Assembly: GCA_026418115.1 (NCBI GenBank)
Contig: JAOABY010000001.1
Span: 62,001 to 126,000, forward strand
Direction of reading: 5' to 3'
Length of the DNA stretch: 64,000 bases
DNA from: Spirochaetaceae bacterium
GTDB lineage: Bacteria > Spirochaetota > Spirochaetia > Treponematales > Rectinemataceae
Positions 17,485 through 26,440 of this stretch are shown here, piece by piece; the first letter of the stretch is position 1; each line of letters opens with the position of its first letter. The notes beneath the pieces were generated by a model, which was not told where the DNA came from, did not search any database, and saw only the letters and a list, made by a program, of their open reading frames with translations. The translations under genes were made by a program, and so were the position numbers.

Positions 17485-17506
17485 CTGGATTGCCAGGCGA
17501 ATCCAG
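17485..17506. promoter_or_regulatory. Hairpin ahead of the usher-proximal subunit
   Basis: CTGGATT, 7-nt loop, AATCCAG on the plus strand, a 7-bp stem in the 141-nt gap between the chaperone and the subunit, directly upstream of its purine-rich SD region. It could be an mRNA processing or stability element. Confidence 0.35.
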
Positions 17507-17601
17507 CGGAATTCCGGATCCACTGCAGCCGTCATACAGCCGGCCAGGAAGAATATTTTTCCCTTCAGCCGTGCTGCCCGAATGCAGTGAAGGTGACTTC
17601 C

Positions 17602-18348
17602 TTATTCAATCTCTGCACTGATCGTTCCCTGATAGCTTCCTCCAATCTGTGCAGACTCCCACGGTACAAAAATGATGCGCTGGGACTTGGCAAGAATATT
17701 CTGCCCCGCAAGCACTTCCAGTGCTTTTTCTCCGAATTCTGCCAGGAGTGTGCCGTCCTTGCCGGTAAGACGGATCACAGGATTGGATATGAGGGCATGG
17801 CGCGTTCCCTCATTGCTGATGGTGATCCTCAGGCCTTTCCTGCCATCCTGCTCGACTCCCACAGCCTGGCTGACCAGCAATCTGGTTTCTGCATTTTTAG
17901 GTGTTATATACAGCGCCGCGACGTAGGTCAGCAGGATATTCACTCCGGAAGAGGTGGCTTTGGCAAAATCGACAGGGAGCTGTTCAGCTACGACTCTGAA
18001 TGCCAGTTCGACCGGCACGGCAGGGTTGCCCTTGTACTGCACCTTGACATTCTGGGAGCTGTTTGGTTTCAGAACCACACGCGCCGGAAATACCAGAAAG
18101 AGCTTGTCAGCTGGCTCATTCGACTCGACGCCTGCCGGATCGATGCTTCTGGTCATCACTTTGATGGATACCGCGATCTGCTTGTCCGACTCGTTGGTGA
18201 CTTTATAGGTTATCACGGCATTCGGGCCGCTGGATTCGATGGATGCCGACATGGGCGAGAATGAAAATGCCGCCACAACGTTGGCGCTGCCGATCAATGT
18301 CAGCACCACCAGTAGCCACGTCAGCTTCCTCATGCGCACGCTCTGCAT
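17602..18348 (-). CDS. Periplasmic PapD-like pilus chaperone
   Basis: 248 residues with signal peptide (ends about VVAAFSF). Two immunoglobulin-like domains: the N-terminal one opens FSFSPMSASIESSGPNAVIT and contains LFLVFPARVVLKPNSSQNVK, the G1-strand region equivalent to the conserved FPP--vL-P--sQ-vrv motif of pilus chaperones, then FRVVAEQLPVDF before the interdomain hinge. The C-terminal domain ends IGGSYQGTISAEIE. Such chaperones fold pilins by donating a strand and deliver them to the usher. Start at 18348 is supported by AAAGGAG. Confidence 0.88.
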   Translation of the reverse strand: MQSVRMRKLTWLLVVLTLIGSANVVAAFSFSPMSASIESSGPNAVITYKVTNESDKQIAVSIKVMTRSIDPAGVESNEPADKLFLVFPARVVLKPNSSQNVKVQYKGNPAVPVELAFRVVAEQLPVDFAKATSSGVNILLTYVAALYITPKNAETRLLVSQAVGVEQDGRKGLRITISNEGTRHALISNPVIRLTGKDGTLLAEFGEKALEVLAGQNILAKSQRIIFVPWESAQIGGSYQGTISAEIE

Positions 18349-18450
18349 ACAAGCTCCTTTACACATGCCTTTCGGCTCATTATGAAGGTCAATCCCATGC
18401 ACTGTCAAGAAAAAGCCATGGCCCGCCTCAGCACCGACCTGCCTTCATGC

Positions 18451-18478
18451 AAAAAGAGCGGCTGTGTGACAGCCGCTC
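18451..18478 (-). terminator. Intrinsic terminator after the main pilin gene
   Basis: On the minus strand GAGCGGCTGT, CAC loop, ACAGCCGCTC followed by TTTTT. It lies between the third subunit and the chaperone gene, so most transcripts from the strong pilin promoter should stop here, with read-through supplying chaperone and usher. Confidence 0.85.
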
Positions 18479-18503
18479 CTCTCTCTTCCCATATACAATG
18501 GGA

Positions 18504-19052
18504 TCAGTTTGCAATCAGAGTAACGGTAATGGTATCAGTGTAGACAAGACCGGCATACCAGTTGGCAGTATCCTCTGCTCCATACGTAATGCTCATGGTA
18601 ATGGTTTCACCAGTCGAACCACCGGTAATTCTGGTACTGTAGGATTTTGTAAGGCCGGCAAAGGGAATTGCCTGAGCATCGAAGGCTGTGCCAATCGTTG
18701 TTCCACCCACGAGGGTAAAGGTATAGGGAATTCTATAAGTGTCAGTACCTGCGGTGGCAACAAGTGCGCTGTCAGCTCCGTTATTGATCGGTGAAAGTGC
18801 AGTAACCTTCAGCGTCCAGTACTTGAGATTGGTGGCTGCCTTTGCAGTTGCAATCTGCTTGGTCTCACCTGCAGTGTTCAAAGTAAATTTAGTCAACTCA
18901 GTCATGTCAGACAATGTAAGGTAGCCCACAAGCGCTGCCTTAACTTCTACACTGTCAGATGCATTTGAAGGAGCTGCCGGTGGGAAAGTCTGTCCAAATA
19001 CAAATCCAGTAACCAGCAACACCATTGCGGTAATGATTGCCAACTTTTTCAT
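18504..19052 (-). CDS. SCPU-like secreted pilin, probable major subunit
   Basis: 182 residues; signal peptide ends TGFVFGQ. Mature protein lacks cysteine and is rich in Thr/Ala/Gly. It has the family centre YRIPYTFTLVGG and final strand LVYTDTITVTLIAN, which matches the YxDTxTVTL ending of spore-coat-U-type pilins. It has its own near-consensus promoter, a 5' hairpin next to GAGGAGG, and its own terminator: the arrangement expected of the abundantly made structural subunit. Confidence 0.85.
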   Translation of the reverse strand: MKKLAIITAMVLLVTGFVFGQTFPPAAPSNASDSVEVKAALVGYLTLSDMTELTKFTLNTAGETKQIATAKAATNLKYWTLKVTALSPINNGADSALVATAGTDTYRIPYTFTLVGGTTIGTAFDAQAIPFAGLTKSYSTRITGGSTGETITMSITYGAEDTANWYAGLVYTDTITVTLIAN

Positions 19053-19063
19053 TTCTTCCTCCT

Positions 19064-19076
19064 CAGCGTTTCGCTG
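19064..19076 (-). promoter_or_regulatory. 5' UTR stem-loop of the main pilin
   Basis: CAGCG AAA CGCTG immediately upstream of the GAGGAGG ribosome-binding site; a compact hairpin of the type that protects abundant mRNAs. Confidence 0.45.
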
Positions 19077-19138
19077 TTTTCTATTGTTCGATGGATATTG
19101 CGCACAACGTGCCTCTATCCAAACTATCTACTAACTCT

Positions 19139-19167
19139 AGAATACTGCCAACCTATCTCCAAGTCAA
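19139..19167 (-). promoter_or_regulatory. Promoter of the main pilin gene
   Basis: Minus strand TTGACT, 17-nt spacer, TATTCT. The spacer starts TGGAGATA, similar to the TTTGGAGAAA found in the other pilin promoter and again at 19184-19193. Confidence 0.75.
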
Positions 19168-19205
19168 TAACCTTATCGGCTAATTTCTCCAAAATATGAA
19201 TTTTC

Positions 19206-19700
19206 TCACAGCAGCGCCACGGTAATGGTCACAAAATCATGATAGGTATCCGCACGTATCGGCATTTCCATCTGGTCGAACCGTGCGTACCTGATCCTCA
19301 CTGGAAATTCTGAAACCGAAAGCGGCTGCGTCGTGGCATGAGCCACGGAAAATTCGCTCGAAAGATCAATGTTCTCGATACTGCCGAATGCGAACTGGTA
19401 GGGAATCGTGTCGGTATTGCCAGGCGTCATTCCTATCAGCCTCCCACCAAACTGCGAGCGGATCGAAATGGTCCAGTATGCTACTACATTCGTAGTGATG
19501 ATCACCTTACCTAGATATGCCGAGGTGGCGTTCATGAGATCAATGATTTCCACATTTTCCATATCGGTGCTGACTATGAGATAAGGTGGTATTACCGCCT
19601 GCAGTTCCGTGGTGAGTGTTCTGGGCTCAAAGGCTTGCACATTCGCTGCCACCAGGATGGCCAGCAGAAAAAGCGCCGCCCTTTTTATTCCTTTTTTCAT
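19206..19700 (-). CDS. SCPU-like secreted pilin subunit
   Basis: 164 residues; signal peptide ends VQAFEP. Pilin hallmarks are the central DTIPYQFAFGS and the terminal TYHDFVTITVALL. No cysteine in the mature part. The ATG at 19700 follows GGTGG; an in-frame ATG four codons upstream is possible. It follows the first subunit closely and is separated from the main pilin by that gene's own promoter. Confidence 0.82.
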   Translation of the reverse strand: MKKGIKRAALFLLAILVAANVQAFEPRTLTTELQAVIPPYLIVSTDMENVEIIDLMNATSAYLGKVIITTNVVAYWTISIRSQFGGRLIGMTPGNTDTIPYQFAFGSIENIDLSSEFSVAHATTQPLSVSEFPVRIRYARFDQMEMPIRADTYHDFVTITVALL

Positions 19701-19735
19701 GATAGCCACCATCCCTGCACCCGCACCTGAGACCT

Positions 19736-20215
19736 TCAGAGCATGGAAACTGTGATTATCACTGTATCGAGATAGGTATCGGCCGCAAGAGCCGGGACAA
19801 TGGAGGCTGCCGGCTGATAGAAGGCTTTGAGCCGGAACGTATAGGTGCCTGCCCCTGTCAGCGTTGCCACAAGATCGCTCGCCAGAGAGCCCTGCAGCAG
19901 CACCTGCGCATTCGCATCATTGATCAGCGCAACGGTATAGGGATACTGCATGTTCTGTGTCTGGCCGAGCATGTAGCCACCATTCACCGAATGCACAATG
20001 ATCTGCCAGGTGCCATTGGTATTGGAGCTTATGGTAACCGAACCCAGATTAGCATTGTCCGATGCAGTATCAATGACAGTGGATTCAGGCAGGTCACCCG
20101 TCACTGCTACCTGTTCGCCTATGATCGCGATGATTTTGGTGCTTGAAGACGTACCGGCTGCAAAAGCTGCTGCAGTAACGGCTAAAAGTAGAACGAGACC
20201 AAACACTTTCTTCAT
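19736..20215 (-). CDS. SCPU-like secreted pilin subunit (first gene of the locus)
   Basis: 159 residues; signal peptide ends AAAFAAG. Shows NMQYPYTVALI in the centre and TYLDTVIITVSML at the end. Strong SD GGAGGT. Transcribed from its own promoter at 20259-20287. Confidence 0.83.
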   Translation of the reverse strand: MKKVFGLVLLLAVTAAAFAAGTSSSTKIIAIIGEQVAVTGDLPESTVIDTASDNANLGSVTISSNTNGTWQIIVHSVNGGYMLGQTQNMQYPYTVALINDANAQVLLQGSLASDLVATLTGAGTYTFRLKAFYQPAASIVPALAADTYLDTVIITVSML

Positions 20216-20258
20216 TTTTTACCTCCGGCCATGACGCCTACTTCTCTATTTGATATGA

Positions 20259-20287
20259 AATATATCCACTTTCTCCAAATTCTGCAA
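20259..20287 (-). promoter_or_regulatory. Promoter of the first pilin gene
   Basis: Minus strand TTGCAG, 17-nt spacer containing TTTGGAGAAA, TATATT. The decamer recurs upstream of the main pilin promoter (19184-19193). Confidence 0.65.
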
Positions 20288-20348
20288 GTCATGCGATACT
20301 ATTTTTTTCGCTTTTTCCCAGAAGATCGCCTACATATCGCCGCATATG

Positions 20349-20374
20349 AAAAAAGACCGCCTCAGAAGGCGGCC
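20349..20374 (-). terminator. Terminator of the opp operon
   Basis: Minus strand GGCCGCC, TTCTGA loop, GGCGGTC followed by TTTTTT, about 40 nt after the oppF stop. Confidence 0.88.
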
Positions 20375-20413
20375 TCTCGGTTTGATCAGAAACAGACTTC
20401 CAGACGTATGGAC

Positions 20414-21418
20414 TCAATCCGGATTGTGGTACAGGAAACAGGCAACCTTGTGGCCCGGGCTTGCTTCCTTAAGCTGAGGCTTGCACTGCTTGCAGACATC
20501 CATACGCTTCCAGCAGCGATCATAGAAGTTACAACCCTGGCGTTGCTTGTCTGGTGAGGGCACATCGCCAGTGAGGATGATACGCTTGCGCTGTGCCTCA
20601 ACCTTGGGATCGGGCACCGGCGCAGCAGAAAGGAGCGCCTGGGTATAGGGATGCAATGGCTTGGAGTAGAGCTCCCGGGAGTCGGCAATCTCGACGATGA
20701 GGCCGAGATACATGACCGCCACGCGGTTGGAGATGTACTTGATGACCGAAAGATCGTGCGCGATGAAGAGATAGGTGAGCCCGAACTCTTCCTGCAGATC
20801 CTTGAAAAGGTTGAGTATCTGGGACTGAATCGACACGTCGAGGGCTGACACAGGCTCATCGCAGAGAATCAGCTCAGGGTTGAGTGCAAGGGCACGGGCA
20901 ATACCGATGCGCTGGCGCTGACCGCCGGAGAACTCATGAGGATAGCGGTTCTTGAAGAAGCGGGAGAGTCCCACTTTCTCCATGAGCTGCTCGACACGGT
21001 CGTTGCGGTCTTCCACCGACATGTCGATGAGCCCGCGCTTCTGGAAGATCTTGATGGGCTCGGCAATGATGTCGCCAGCAGTCATGCGGGGGTTGAGCGA
21101 GGCGTAGGGATCCTGGAAGACCATCTGCATGTTCTTGCGGGCTTTGATGAGCTCGTCAGCAGGCATTTTGGTGAGGTCTTTGCCATTCAGCATGACCTCA
21201 CCCGCCGTGGGCTTGTAGAGCTGGGCTACTGCGCGCACCGTAGTGGACTTGCCACAGCCAGACTCACCGACCAGTCCGACAGTCTCACCTTTCTTGACTT
21301 CGAAATCGACACCATCAACGGCGTAGATATAGCGCTTGGGACCGGCAAAAAGACCAGTCTTGATGGGGAAATGCATCTTGAGGCCGCGCACTTCCAGGAG
21401 GTTCTTGGTTTCAGACAT
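20414..21418 (-). CDS. oppF: Oligopeptide ABC transporter ATPase OppF
   Basis: 334 residues. Walker A GESGCGKST, Q-loop MVFQDPYASLNPRM, signature FSGGQRQRIGIARAL, Walker B LILCDEPVSALD, then the Opp/Dpp C-terminal region with cysteines CNFYDRCWKRMDVCKQC that bind an Fe-S cluster in this subfamily. Provides energy for peptide uptake with OppD. ATG 21418 follows AAAGGAGG and overlaps the oppD stop. Confidence 0.93.
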   Translation of the reverse strand: MSETKNLLEVRGLKMHFPIKTGLFAGPKRYIYAVDGVDFEVKKGETVGLVGESGCGKSTTVRAVAQLYKPTAGEVMLNGKDLTKMPADELIKARKNMQMVFQDPYASLNPRMTAGDIIAEPIKIFQKRGLIDMSVEDRNDRVEQLMEKVGLSRFFKNRYPHEFSGGQRQRIGIARALALNPELILCDEPVSALDVSIQSQILNLFKDLQEEFGLTYLFIAHDLSVIKYISNRVAVMYLGLIVEIADSRELYSKPLHPYTQALLSAAPVPDPKVEAQRKRIILTGDVPSPDKQRQGCNFYDRCWKRMDVCKQCKPQLKEASPGHKVACFLYHNPD

Positions 21419-22403
21419 TGGTGGCCTCCTTTGCGTAGAGCCAGCAGGACGCCGAATGGCCATTCTCGAACTGCGCCTGTGCTGGGTATTTCTTCTTGCA
21501 AATATCCATCGCCTTGTCACAGCGTGGGTAGAAGGGGCAGCAGTCCGGCAGATCGATTACGTTGGGCGGCTGGCCGGGGATGGAGTAGAGACGCTCGGTG
21601 TGCTCCTGATCCAAGCGAGGCACGGAGCGAATCAGGCCGCGGGTATAGGGATGTTTTGGATCTTCAAAAATTTCGGCAGTTGGCCCGCGTTCCACGATGC
21701 GGCCTGCATACATGACACAGATGGTATCGCACATGCCTGCAACCACGCCCAGCGAGTGAGTGATCATGATCACTGCCGTACCAAGGCGATGAGTGAGGTC
21801 TTTCATCAGCTCGAGAATCTGTGCCTGAATGGTGACGTCGAGCGCACTGGTAGGCTCGTCCGCAATGAGAATCTCAGGATTGCAGGACAGCCCCATGGCG
21901 ATCATGACGCGCTGGCGCATGCCACCCGAGAACTGGTGCGGGTACTGATCAATGCGGGTCTCCGGAGCGGGTATTCCCGCCAGACGGAGCATCTCGATGG
22001 CTTTCTCCTTCGCAGCCTGCTTGTCGAGCCCCTGATGCAGCTGGATGGTCTCGATCATCTGAGTCGAAATGCGCAGGAAGGGGTTCAGTGATGTCATCGG
22101 ATCCTGGAAGATCATGGAGATCTTGTTACCGCGGATCTTGCGAATCTCGTCAGCAGGCATGGTGAGGAGGTCCTTGCCATGGAACAATACCTGGCCACCG
22201 GCAATCCTTCCGGGCGGCGAAGGAATCATATTGATGATGGAGAGGTTGGTGACACTCTTTCCGGAGCCCGATTCGCCGACAATGCCGAGCGTCTCGCCCC
22301 GATGCAGGTCAAAGCTGACGCCATCGACCGCCTTGACGATGCCCTCGTCCACCTTGAAATAGGTCTTCAGATCACGTACTTGCAGAATTACTTCGTCAGT
22401 CAT
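21411..22403 (-). CDS. oppD: Oligopeptide ABC transporter ATPase OppD
   Basis: 330 residues. Walker [12 protein letters not shown]-loop [12 protein letters not shown], signature [15 protein letters not shown], Walker [14 protein letters not shown]-terminal [15 protein letters not shown] cysteine motif. The pair with OppF forms the nucleotide-binding heterodimer. Confidence 0.93.
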   Translation of the reverse strand: MTDEVILQVRDLKTYFKVDEGIVKAVDGVSFDLHRGETLGIVGESGSGKSVTNLSIINMIPSPPGRIAGGQVLFHGKDLLTMPADEIRKIRGNKISMIFQDPMTSLNPFLRISTQMIETIQLHQGLDKQAAKEKAIEMLRLAGIPAPETRIDQYPHQFSGGMRQRVMIAMGLSCNPEILIADEPTSALDVTIQAQILELMKDLTHRLGTAVIMITHSLGVVAGMCDTICVMYAGRIVERGPTAEIFEDPKHPYTRGLIRSVPRLDQEHTERLYSIPGQPPNVIDLPDCCPFYPRCDKAMDICKKKYPAQAQFENGHSASCWLYAKEATNV

Positions 22404-22415
22404 GACAGCTCCTTG

Positions 22416-23660
22416 TCAGGTCCGGTTCTTGCTCTGCGGATCGAGGGCGTCCCGCAGGCCATCGCCGAGGAAGTTCATGCAGAACAGGAAGAGAGTCATC
22501 GCGGCGGCGGGTCCGAGCAGTTGCCATGAATATGATTCCATGGCTCGGACACCTTCCGACACCAGAGTTCCCCAGGATGCATCAGGTGCCGACACACCGA
22601 GACCGAGGAAGCTGAGGAACGACTCGTTCATGATGAAGCTGGGCATCATGAGGGTCGAGAAGACGATGATGACGCCAAGAGTGTTCGGAAGTAGATGCCG
22701 GAAAATGATACGCGGCGTGCTGGCGCCCATGGAGCGCGCTGCTTCCACGAACTCGGAATTCTTGAGGCTGATAATCTGACCGCGGACTACGCGTGCGATC
22801 GTCAGCCAGGATACCAGCGCTATGGCTACAAAGAGGACGACAAAGCTGCCTCGTGCCTTCTCACCGATCATCGCCATGATGATAATGACGATGAGCATGT
22901 AGGGCAGGCCGTACATGATGTCGACAAAGCGCATGATGAGGTTGTCAAGCCAGCCACCGATATAGCCGGAAATCGAGCCGATGATGATGCCCACGAGGGC
23001 AGCGGTCAGTGTACCTACGAGGCCAATGGCGATGGAAATGCGACCTCCATAAATAATGCGCGCAAACATATCGCGCCCGAGGTCGTCAGTACCGAGAATG
23101 TACACCAGCTTGTAGTCAGGATTGGTGTCAAGTTCTGCCTTCACGTGCTCCAGCGTCTCTTTCTGAGCTATCAGCTCGCGAACAACAGGGTCAGTAGTAT
23201 TGCCAGAGAAGCCCTGTCCCTCATAGGTAAAGGTAAAAGCGCCGGTTTCGCCCTGGTCTCCCATTTCGGCCTGGTCTGTTGTCCCGGATTCAGCGGTCTG
23301 ATCCGTTGTCCCGAAATTGAAAAACGAGAAGGCATCCTGCTGAGACTCGCGCTCCTTGAGGCGCTCCTCCAGATCGGCAATGCGCCCTTCAATCTTCTTG
23401 ATCACCAGCTCGCCAGCAGGCCGGAACGAAGGCGGAAGGCTTGCGTTATTGATGACCTGCTTGCGGTAGTCGATGAGAATGCCTGCACTGGTCAGCACAG
23501 GCGCAAAGAGGCTGATAAGTATATAGATGCTTACAATATAGAGACTTACCAGAGCCATCTTGTTCTTGCGGAGGCGCTTCCAGGCGTCAGCCCACAGAGA
23601 GACCGGCTTCATGACCTGGTTGAATTCGTTGACTGCATGTTGTTGCTTGTTCTTCGCCAT
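22416..23660 (-). CDS. oppC: Oligopeptide ABC transporter permease OppC with a large periplasmic insertion
   Basis: 414 residues, about 110 longer than typical OppC. Helix 1 (about 25-47) is followed by a long non-membrane insert with a charged coiled-coil segment (IKKIEGRIADLEERLKERES), a Gly/Thr/Gln low-complexity part in which GTTDQ occurs twice, and a second helix-like segment (ELIAQKETLEHVKAEL). Normal OppC sequence resumes at LGTDDLGRDMFARI; the EAA loop is EAARSMGASTPRIIFRHLLP. Either ATG 23660 or an overlapping GTG 15 nt upstream could be the start. Confidence 0.9.
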   Translation of the reverse strand: MAKNKQQHAVNEFNQVMKPVSLWADAWKRLRKNKMALVSLYIVSIYILISLFAPVLTSAGILIDYRKQVINNASLPPSFRPAGELVIKKIEGRIADLEERLKERESQQDAFSFFNFGTTDQTAESGTTDQAEMGDQGETGAFTFTYEGQGFSGNTTDPVVRELIAQKETLEHVKAELDTNPDYKLVYILGTDDLGRDMFARIIYGGRISIAIGLVGTLTAALVGIIIGSISGYIGGWLDNLIMRFVDIMYGLPYMLIVIIIMAMIGEKARGSFVVLFVAIALVSWLTIARVVRGQIISLKNSEFVEAARSMGASTPRIIFRHLLPNTLGVIIVFSTLMMPSFIMNESFLSFLGLGVSAPDASWGTLVSEGVRAMESYSWQLLGPAAAMTLFLFCMNFLGDGLRDALDPQSKNRT

Positions 23661-23671
23661 ACCAGCACCAC

Positions 23672-24598
23672 TCACTTGTAGGAGATTCTCGGATCGAGGA
23701 GTCCGTACACCAGGTCAACCACAAGGTTGGCGATGATGAGGATCACCGAGTAGACAACGACTTCGGCCATGATGAGCGTATAGTCGCGGTTCAGTGCCGA
23801 CTGGACAAAGGGTCGTCCAATGCCCGGAACCAGGAATACCGATTCGACTACTACCGAGCCGACTACGATACCGGAAAAAGCGGGGCCCAGGTAGGTGACA
23901 ACCGGAAGGAGCGCGCCCTTCAGCACATGCTTCCAGACGACCACAGACTCCTTGAGGCCTTTGGCACGTGCAGTTCTGATGTAGTCCGACCGGAGCACCT
24001 CGAGAATGCTTGCGCGGCTCAAGCGCGCGATATATGCAAAATAGGGGAAGGAAAGTGTCAGAGCGGGCAGAATTATGGCCTTGAGCCCATGTGTGGAAAT
24101 CCACTGCCCGATAGGCAAGATCTTCAGCTTCATGCCGAAGACCAGCTGCAGCACCGGTCCCATGACAAACAGAGGAACCGAAATGCCTATGACCGCTATT
24201 GCGACAGCTACATAGTCCTGCCACCGGTTCTGCTTGAGTGCCGAGATGATGCCAACACTCACGCCTCCAACGACAGCCAGCAGCAGGGAGGTAACACCGA
24301 GAGCCATGGAAACCGGAAGGCCTCTGTCAATGATTTCGTTGACGGTCAGATCGCGATAGCGATACGAAGGACCGAAATCCCAGCGGATGACATCGCCCAT
24401 GTAGCGGAGATACTGCTTGAACAGGGGCTCATCCATGTGATAGCGCTTGAGCAGGTTCTGGAGAATGGCCTCCGGAACGTCTCTTTCTCTGGCAAAGGGC
24501 CCGCCGGGTGCGAGCCTGATGAGAAAGAAGCTCAGCGTAATGATGATGAACAGCGTCGGAATAAGGCTCAACGCTCTCCGAATGAAATACCGTGCCAT
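23672..24598 (-). CDS. oppB: Oligopeptide ABC transporter permease OppB
   Basis: 308 residues, six helices. N-terminal MARYFIRRALSLIPTLFIII and the family LxxxRLAPGGPF segment; EAA loop YIRTARAKGLKESVVVWKHV. The start at 24598 follows AAAAGGAG. Promoter -10 TATAAT lies about 115 nt upstream. Confidence 0.93.
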   Translation of the reverse strand: MARYFIRRALSLIPTLFIIITLSFFLIRLAPGGPFARERDVPEAILQNLLKRYHMDEPLFKQYLRYMGDVIRWDFGPSYRYRDLTVNEIIDRGLPVSMALGVTSLLLAVVGGVSVGIISALKQNRWQDYVAVAIAVIGISVPLFVMGPVLQLVFGMKLKILPIGQWISTHGLKAIILPALTLSFPYFAYIARLSRASILEVLRSDYIRTARAKGLKESVVVWKHVLKGALLPVVTYLGPAFSGIVVGSVVVESVFLVPGIGRPFVQSALNRDYTLIMAEVVVYSVILIIANLVVDLVYGLLDPRISYK

Positions 24599-24712
24599 TC
24601 GGATCCACTCCTTTTGCTCGCACACAAGACACTCATGCCCGAGAGGACTGAGGTGAAGCATCCTGTGTGACCGGAATTTCAACTGCCGAGATGATATTTC
24701 TCAGGGCAAAGC

Positions 24713-24718
24713 ATTATA
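24713..24718 (-). promoter_or_regulatory. -10 box of the oppBCDF promoter
   Basis: Exact TATAAT between the oppA terminator and oppB. No good -35 at 17 nt; TGGATA sits 18 nt upstream. Confidence 0.45.
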
Positions 24719-24773
24719 CACTATTAAACCGAAAATATCCACATGAAAAAAGATAAAAGAGTATTGACAGCAG

Positions 24774-24800
24774 AAAAAAGGCCGGCGCCCGAGCGCCGGC
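24774..24800 (-). terminator. Terminator between oppA and oppB
   Basis: Minus strand GCCGGCGC, TCGG loop, GCGCCGGC followed by TTTTTT. Separates the abundantly needed binding protein from the membrane components. Confidence 0.9.
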
Positions 24801-24825
24801 CTCATGCATCAGAAACTGACCCGGA

Positions 24826-26376
24826 TTACTTCTTCGGGCGGACAAACTTCCACGGATGGGTGTTGAGCGGGTTCGGATACCAGCCGTCCCACTTGTCCAG
24901 GTTGATGAGGTTCTGGGTCACATAGAAGTAGAGCGGGAGCACTGCCATATCCTGATCGATCAGGATGTTCTCGGCCTCCTGCATGATCTTGAAGCGCTCG
25001 GCGCCGCTGGTCACGCGGGATTTCTGGATGAGCTCATCGTACTTCTTGTTGGAGTAGAGGCCATCATTCTGGGTTCCGCCAGTTACCCACATATCGAGGA
25101 AGGTAGACGGATCAAGGTAGTCACCTATCCAGCCAGCGCGGGCGATGTCAAAGTTGTGGGACTGCGAGCGGGTATCGAGGTAGGTGCCCCATTCCTGGTT
25201 CATCAGGTTGACGGTGATACCCAGGTTTTCCTTCCACTGTGCCTGGATGAACTCAGCGATGCGCTTGTGGTTGGAGCTGGTATTGTAGAGGATGGTGAGC
25301 GTCGGGAAGCCCTTGCCACCGGGGAATCCGGCATCAGCGAGGAGCTTGCGTGCCTGCTCGGGGTTGTAGGCCAGACCCTTGGTCGGGGTATAGCCGGCAC
25401 TGGGCGGCACAAAGGAATCAGCAGGAACCTGACCACCGCGGGTAACCTTCTCAACAAGGGCCTTCTTGTCGATCGACATGGCCAGCGCCTTGCGGACACG
25501 AGCGTCATCGAGCGGCTTGCGGGTCACGTTGAAGATGTAGTAGTAGGTGCCGTACTCGGGAGCAACATGGAAGTCCTTGCGGAGCTTGACTTCGTCCATG
25601 AGCTCGGAGGGAACGGTCTCGACCCAGTCTGCAGCACCGGTCTTGTAGAGATTGTAGCCGACGTTCACATCATCGTTGGCGATGAAGGTGATCTTCTTGA
25701 GGCCGACATTCTTGGCATCCCAGTAGGTGGGGTTCTTCTCGACAACGATCTTCTCCTGGGGCTTCCACTCCTTCAGGACGAAGGGGCCATTGGATACGAT
25801 CTTGCCGGGCTTGACCCAGTCGGCGCCATACTTCTCGATCGCATGGATCGGGACGATGGCGAACGCATAGTGGATGGTCATGTCAGCAAAGAAGGGAGTG
25901 GGGCCTACCAGCTGGACTTCGAAGGTGTACTTGTCTACTGCACGGATCTTGACATTCTCGGGGCCAGCCTTGCCTTCAAGATAGTCCATGGCGCCAGCAA
26001 TGTAGGAGGCCGGAAGGTCGGCATACTGGAATGCATTCTTGGGATCCATTTTGCGGAGCCAGGATTTGACGACCGTGTCGGCGGTGATTTCGACGCCGTC
26101 GGACCACTTCACGCCTTCACGAATGTTGAAGGTGATGGTCTTGAAATCCTTGCTGTAGGACCAGCTCTTGGCTACGCCAGGAACCGCGCGGTTGGTGCGG
26201 GGATCGGCAACAGTGAGGCCCTCAAAGAGCGCCATGTAGATGCGGTGTTCGGGCACGCCTTCGACCGCATGCGGATCGAGAGAGACGGGCTCGGTACCGT
26301 TGACAATGGTGAACTCCTGGGCGCTCAGACCAAGCACCGCAAGAAGCGCGAACAAAGCGACAAGACTCTTTCTCAT
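24826..26376 (-). CDS. oppA: Oligopeptide ABC transporter substrate-binding protein OppA
   Basis: 516 residues, signal peptide ends LGLSAQ. SBP family 5: NGTEPVSLDPHAVEGVPEHR at the mature N-terminus, then AKSWSYSKDFKTITFNIREG, VKWSDGVEITADTVV and FNVTRKPLDDARVRKALAMS. There is no lipobox Cys, so it should be free in the periplasm. Start is the ATG following GGAGGTAGTG. It has its own promoter and terminator. Confidence 0.95.
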   Translation of the reverse strand: MRKSLVALFALLAVLGLSAQEFTIVNGTEPVSLDPHAVEGVPEHRIYMALFEGLTVADPRTNRAVPGVAKSWSYSKDFKTITFNIREGVKWSDGVEITADTVVKSWLRKMDPKNAFQYADLPASYIAGAMDYLEGKAGPENVKIRAVDKYTFEVQLVGPTPFFADMTIHYAFAIVPIHAIEKYGADWVKPGKIVSNGPFVLKEWKPQEKIVVEKNPTYWDAKNVGLKKITFIANDDVNVGYNLYKTGAADWVETVPSELMDEVKLRKDFHVAPEYGTYYYIFNVTRKPLDDARVRKALAMSIDKKALVEKVTRGGQVPADSFVPPSAGYTPTKGLAYNPEQARKLLADAGFPGGKGFPTLTILYNTSSNHKRIAEFIQAQWKENLGITVNLMNQEWGTYLDTRSQSHNFDIARAGWIGDYLDPSTFLDMWVTGGTQNDGLYSNKKYDELIQKSRVTSGAERFKIMQEAENILIDQDMAVLPLYFYVTQNLINLDKWDGWYPNPLNTHPWKFVRPKK

Positions 26377-26408
26377 CACTACCTCCTGTTTTGAAAAGAG
26401 TACACATA

Positions 26409-26437
26409 ACTATATACCGGTTTGGGTCGCAATGCAA
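26409..26437 (-). promoter_or_regulatory. oppA promoter
   Basis: Minus strand TTGCAT, 17-nt spacer, TATAGT; the start codon is about 33 nt downstream of the -10. Confidence 0.65.
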
Positions 26438-26440
26438 CAT

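Noticed and set aside
22695-23681. 328-codon plus-strand frame opposite oppC
   Set aside because: Shadow of oppC; no recognisable motif or start signal.
24856-26394. 512-codon open frame on the plus strand opposite oppA
   Set aside because: Exact antisense of a well-supported gene; no SD, no domain, and the composition is the mirror of oppA codon usage.
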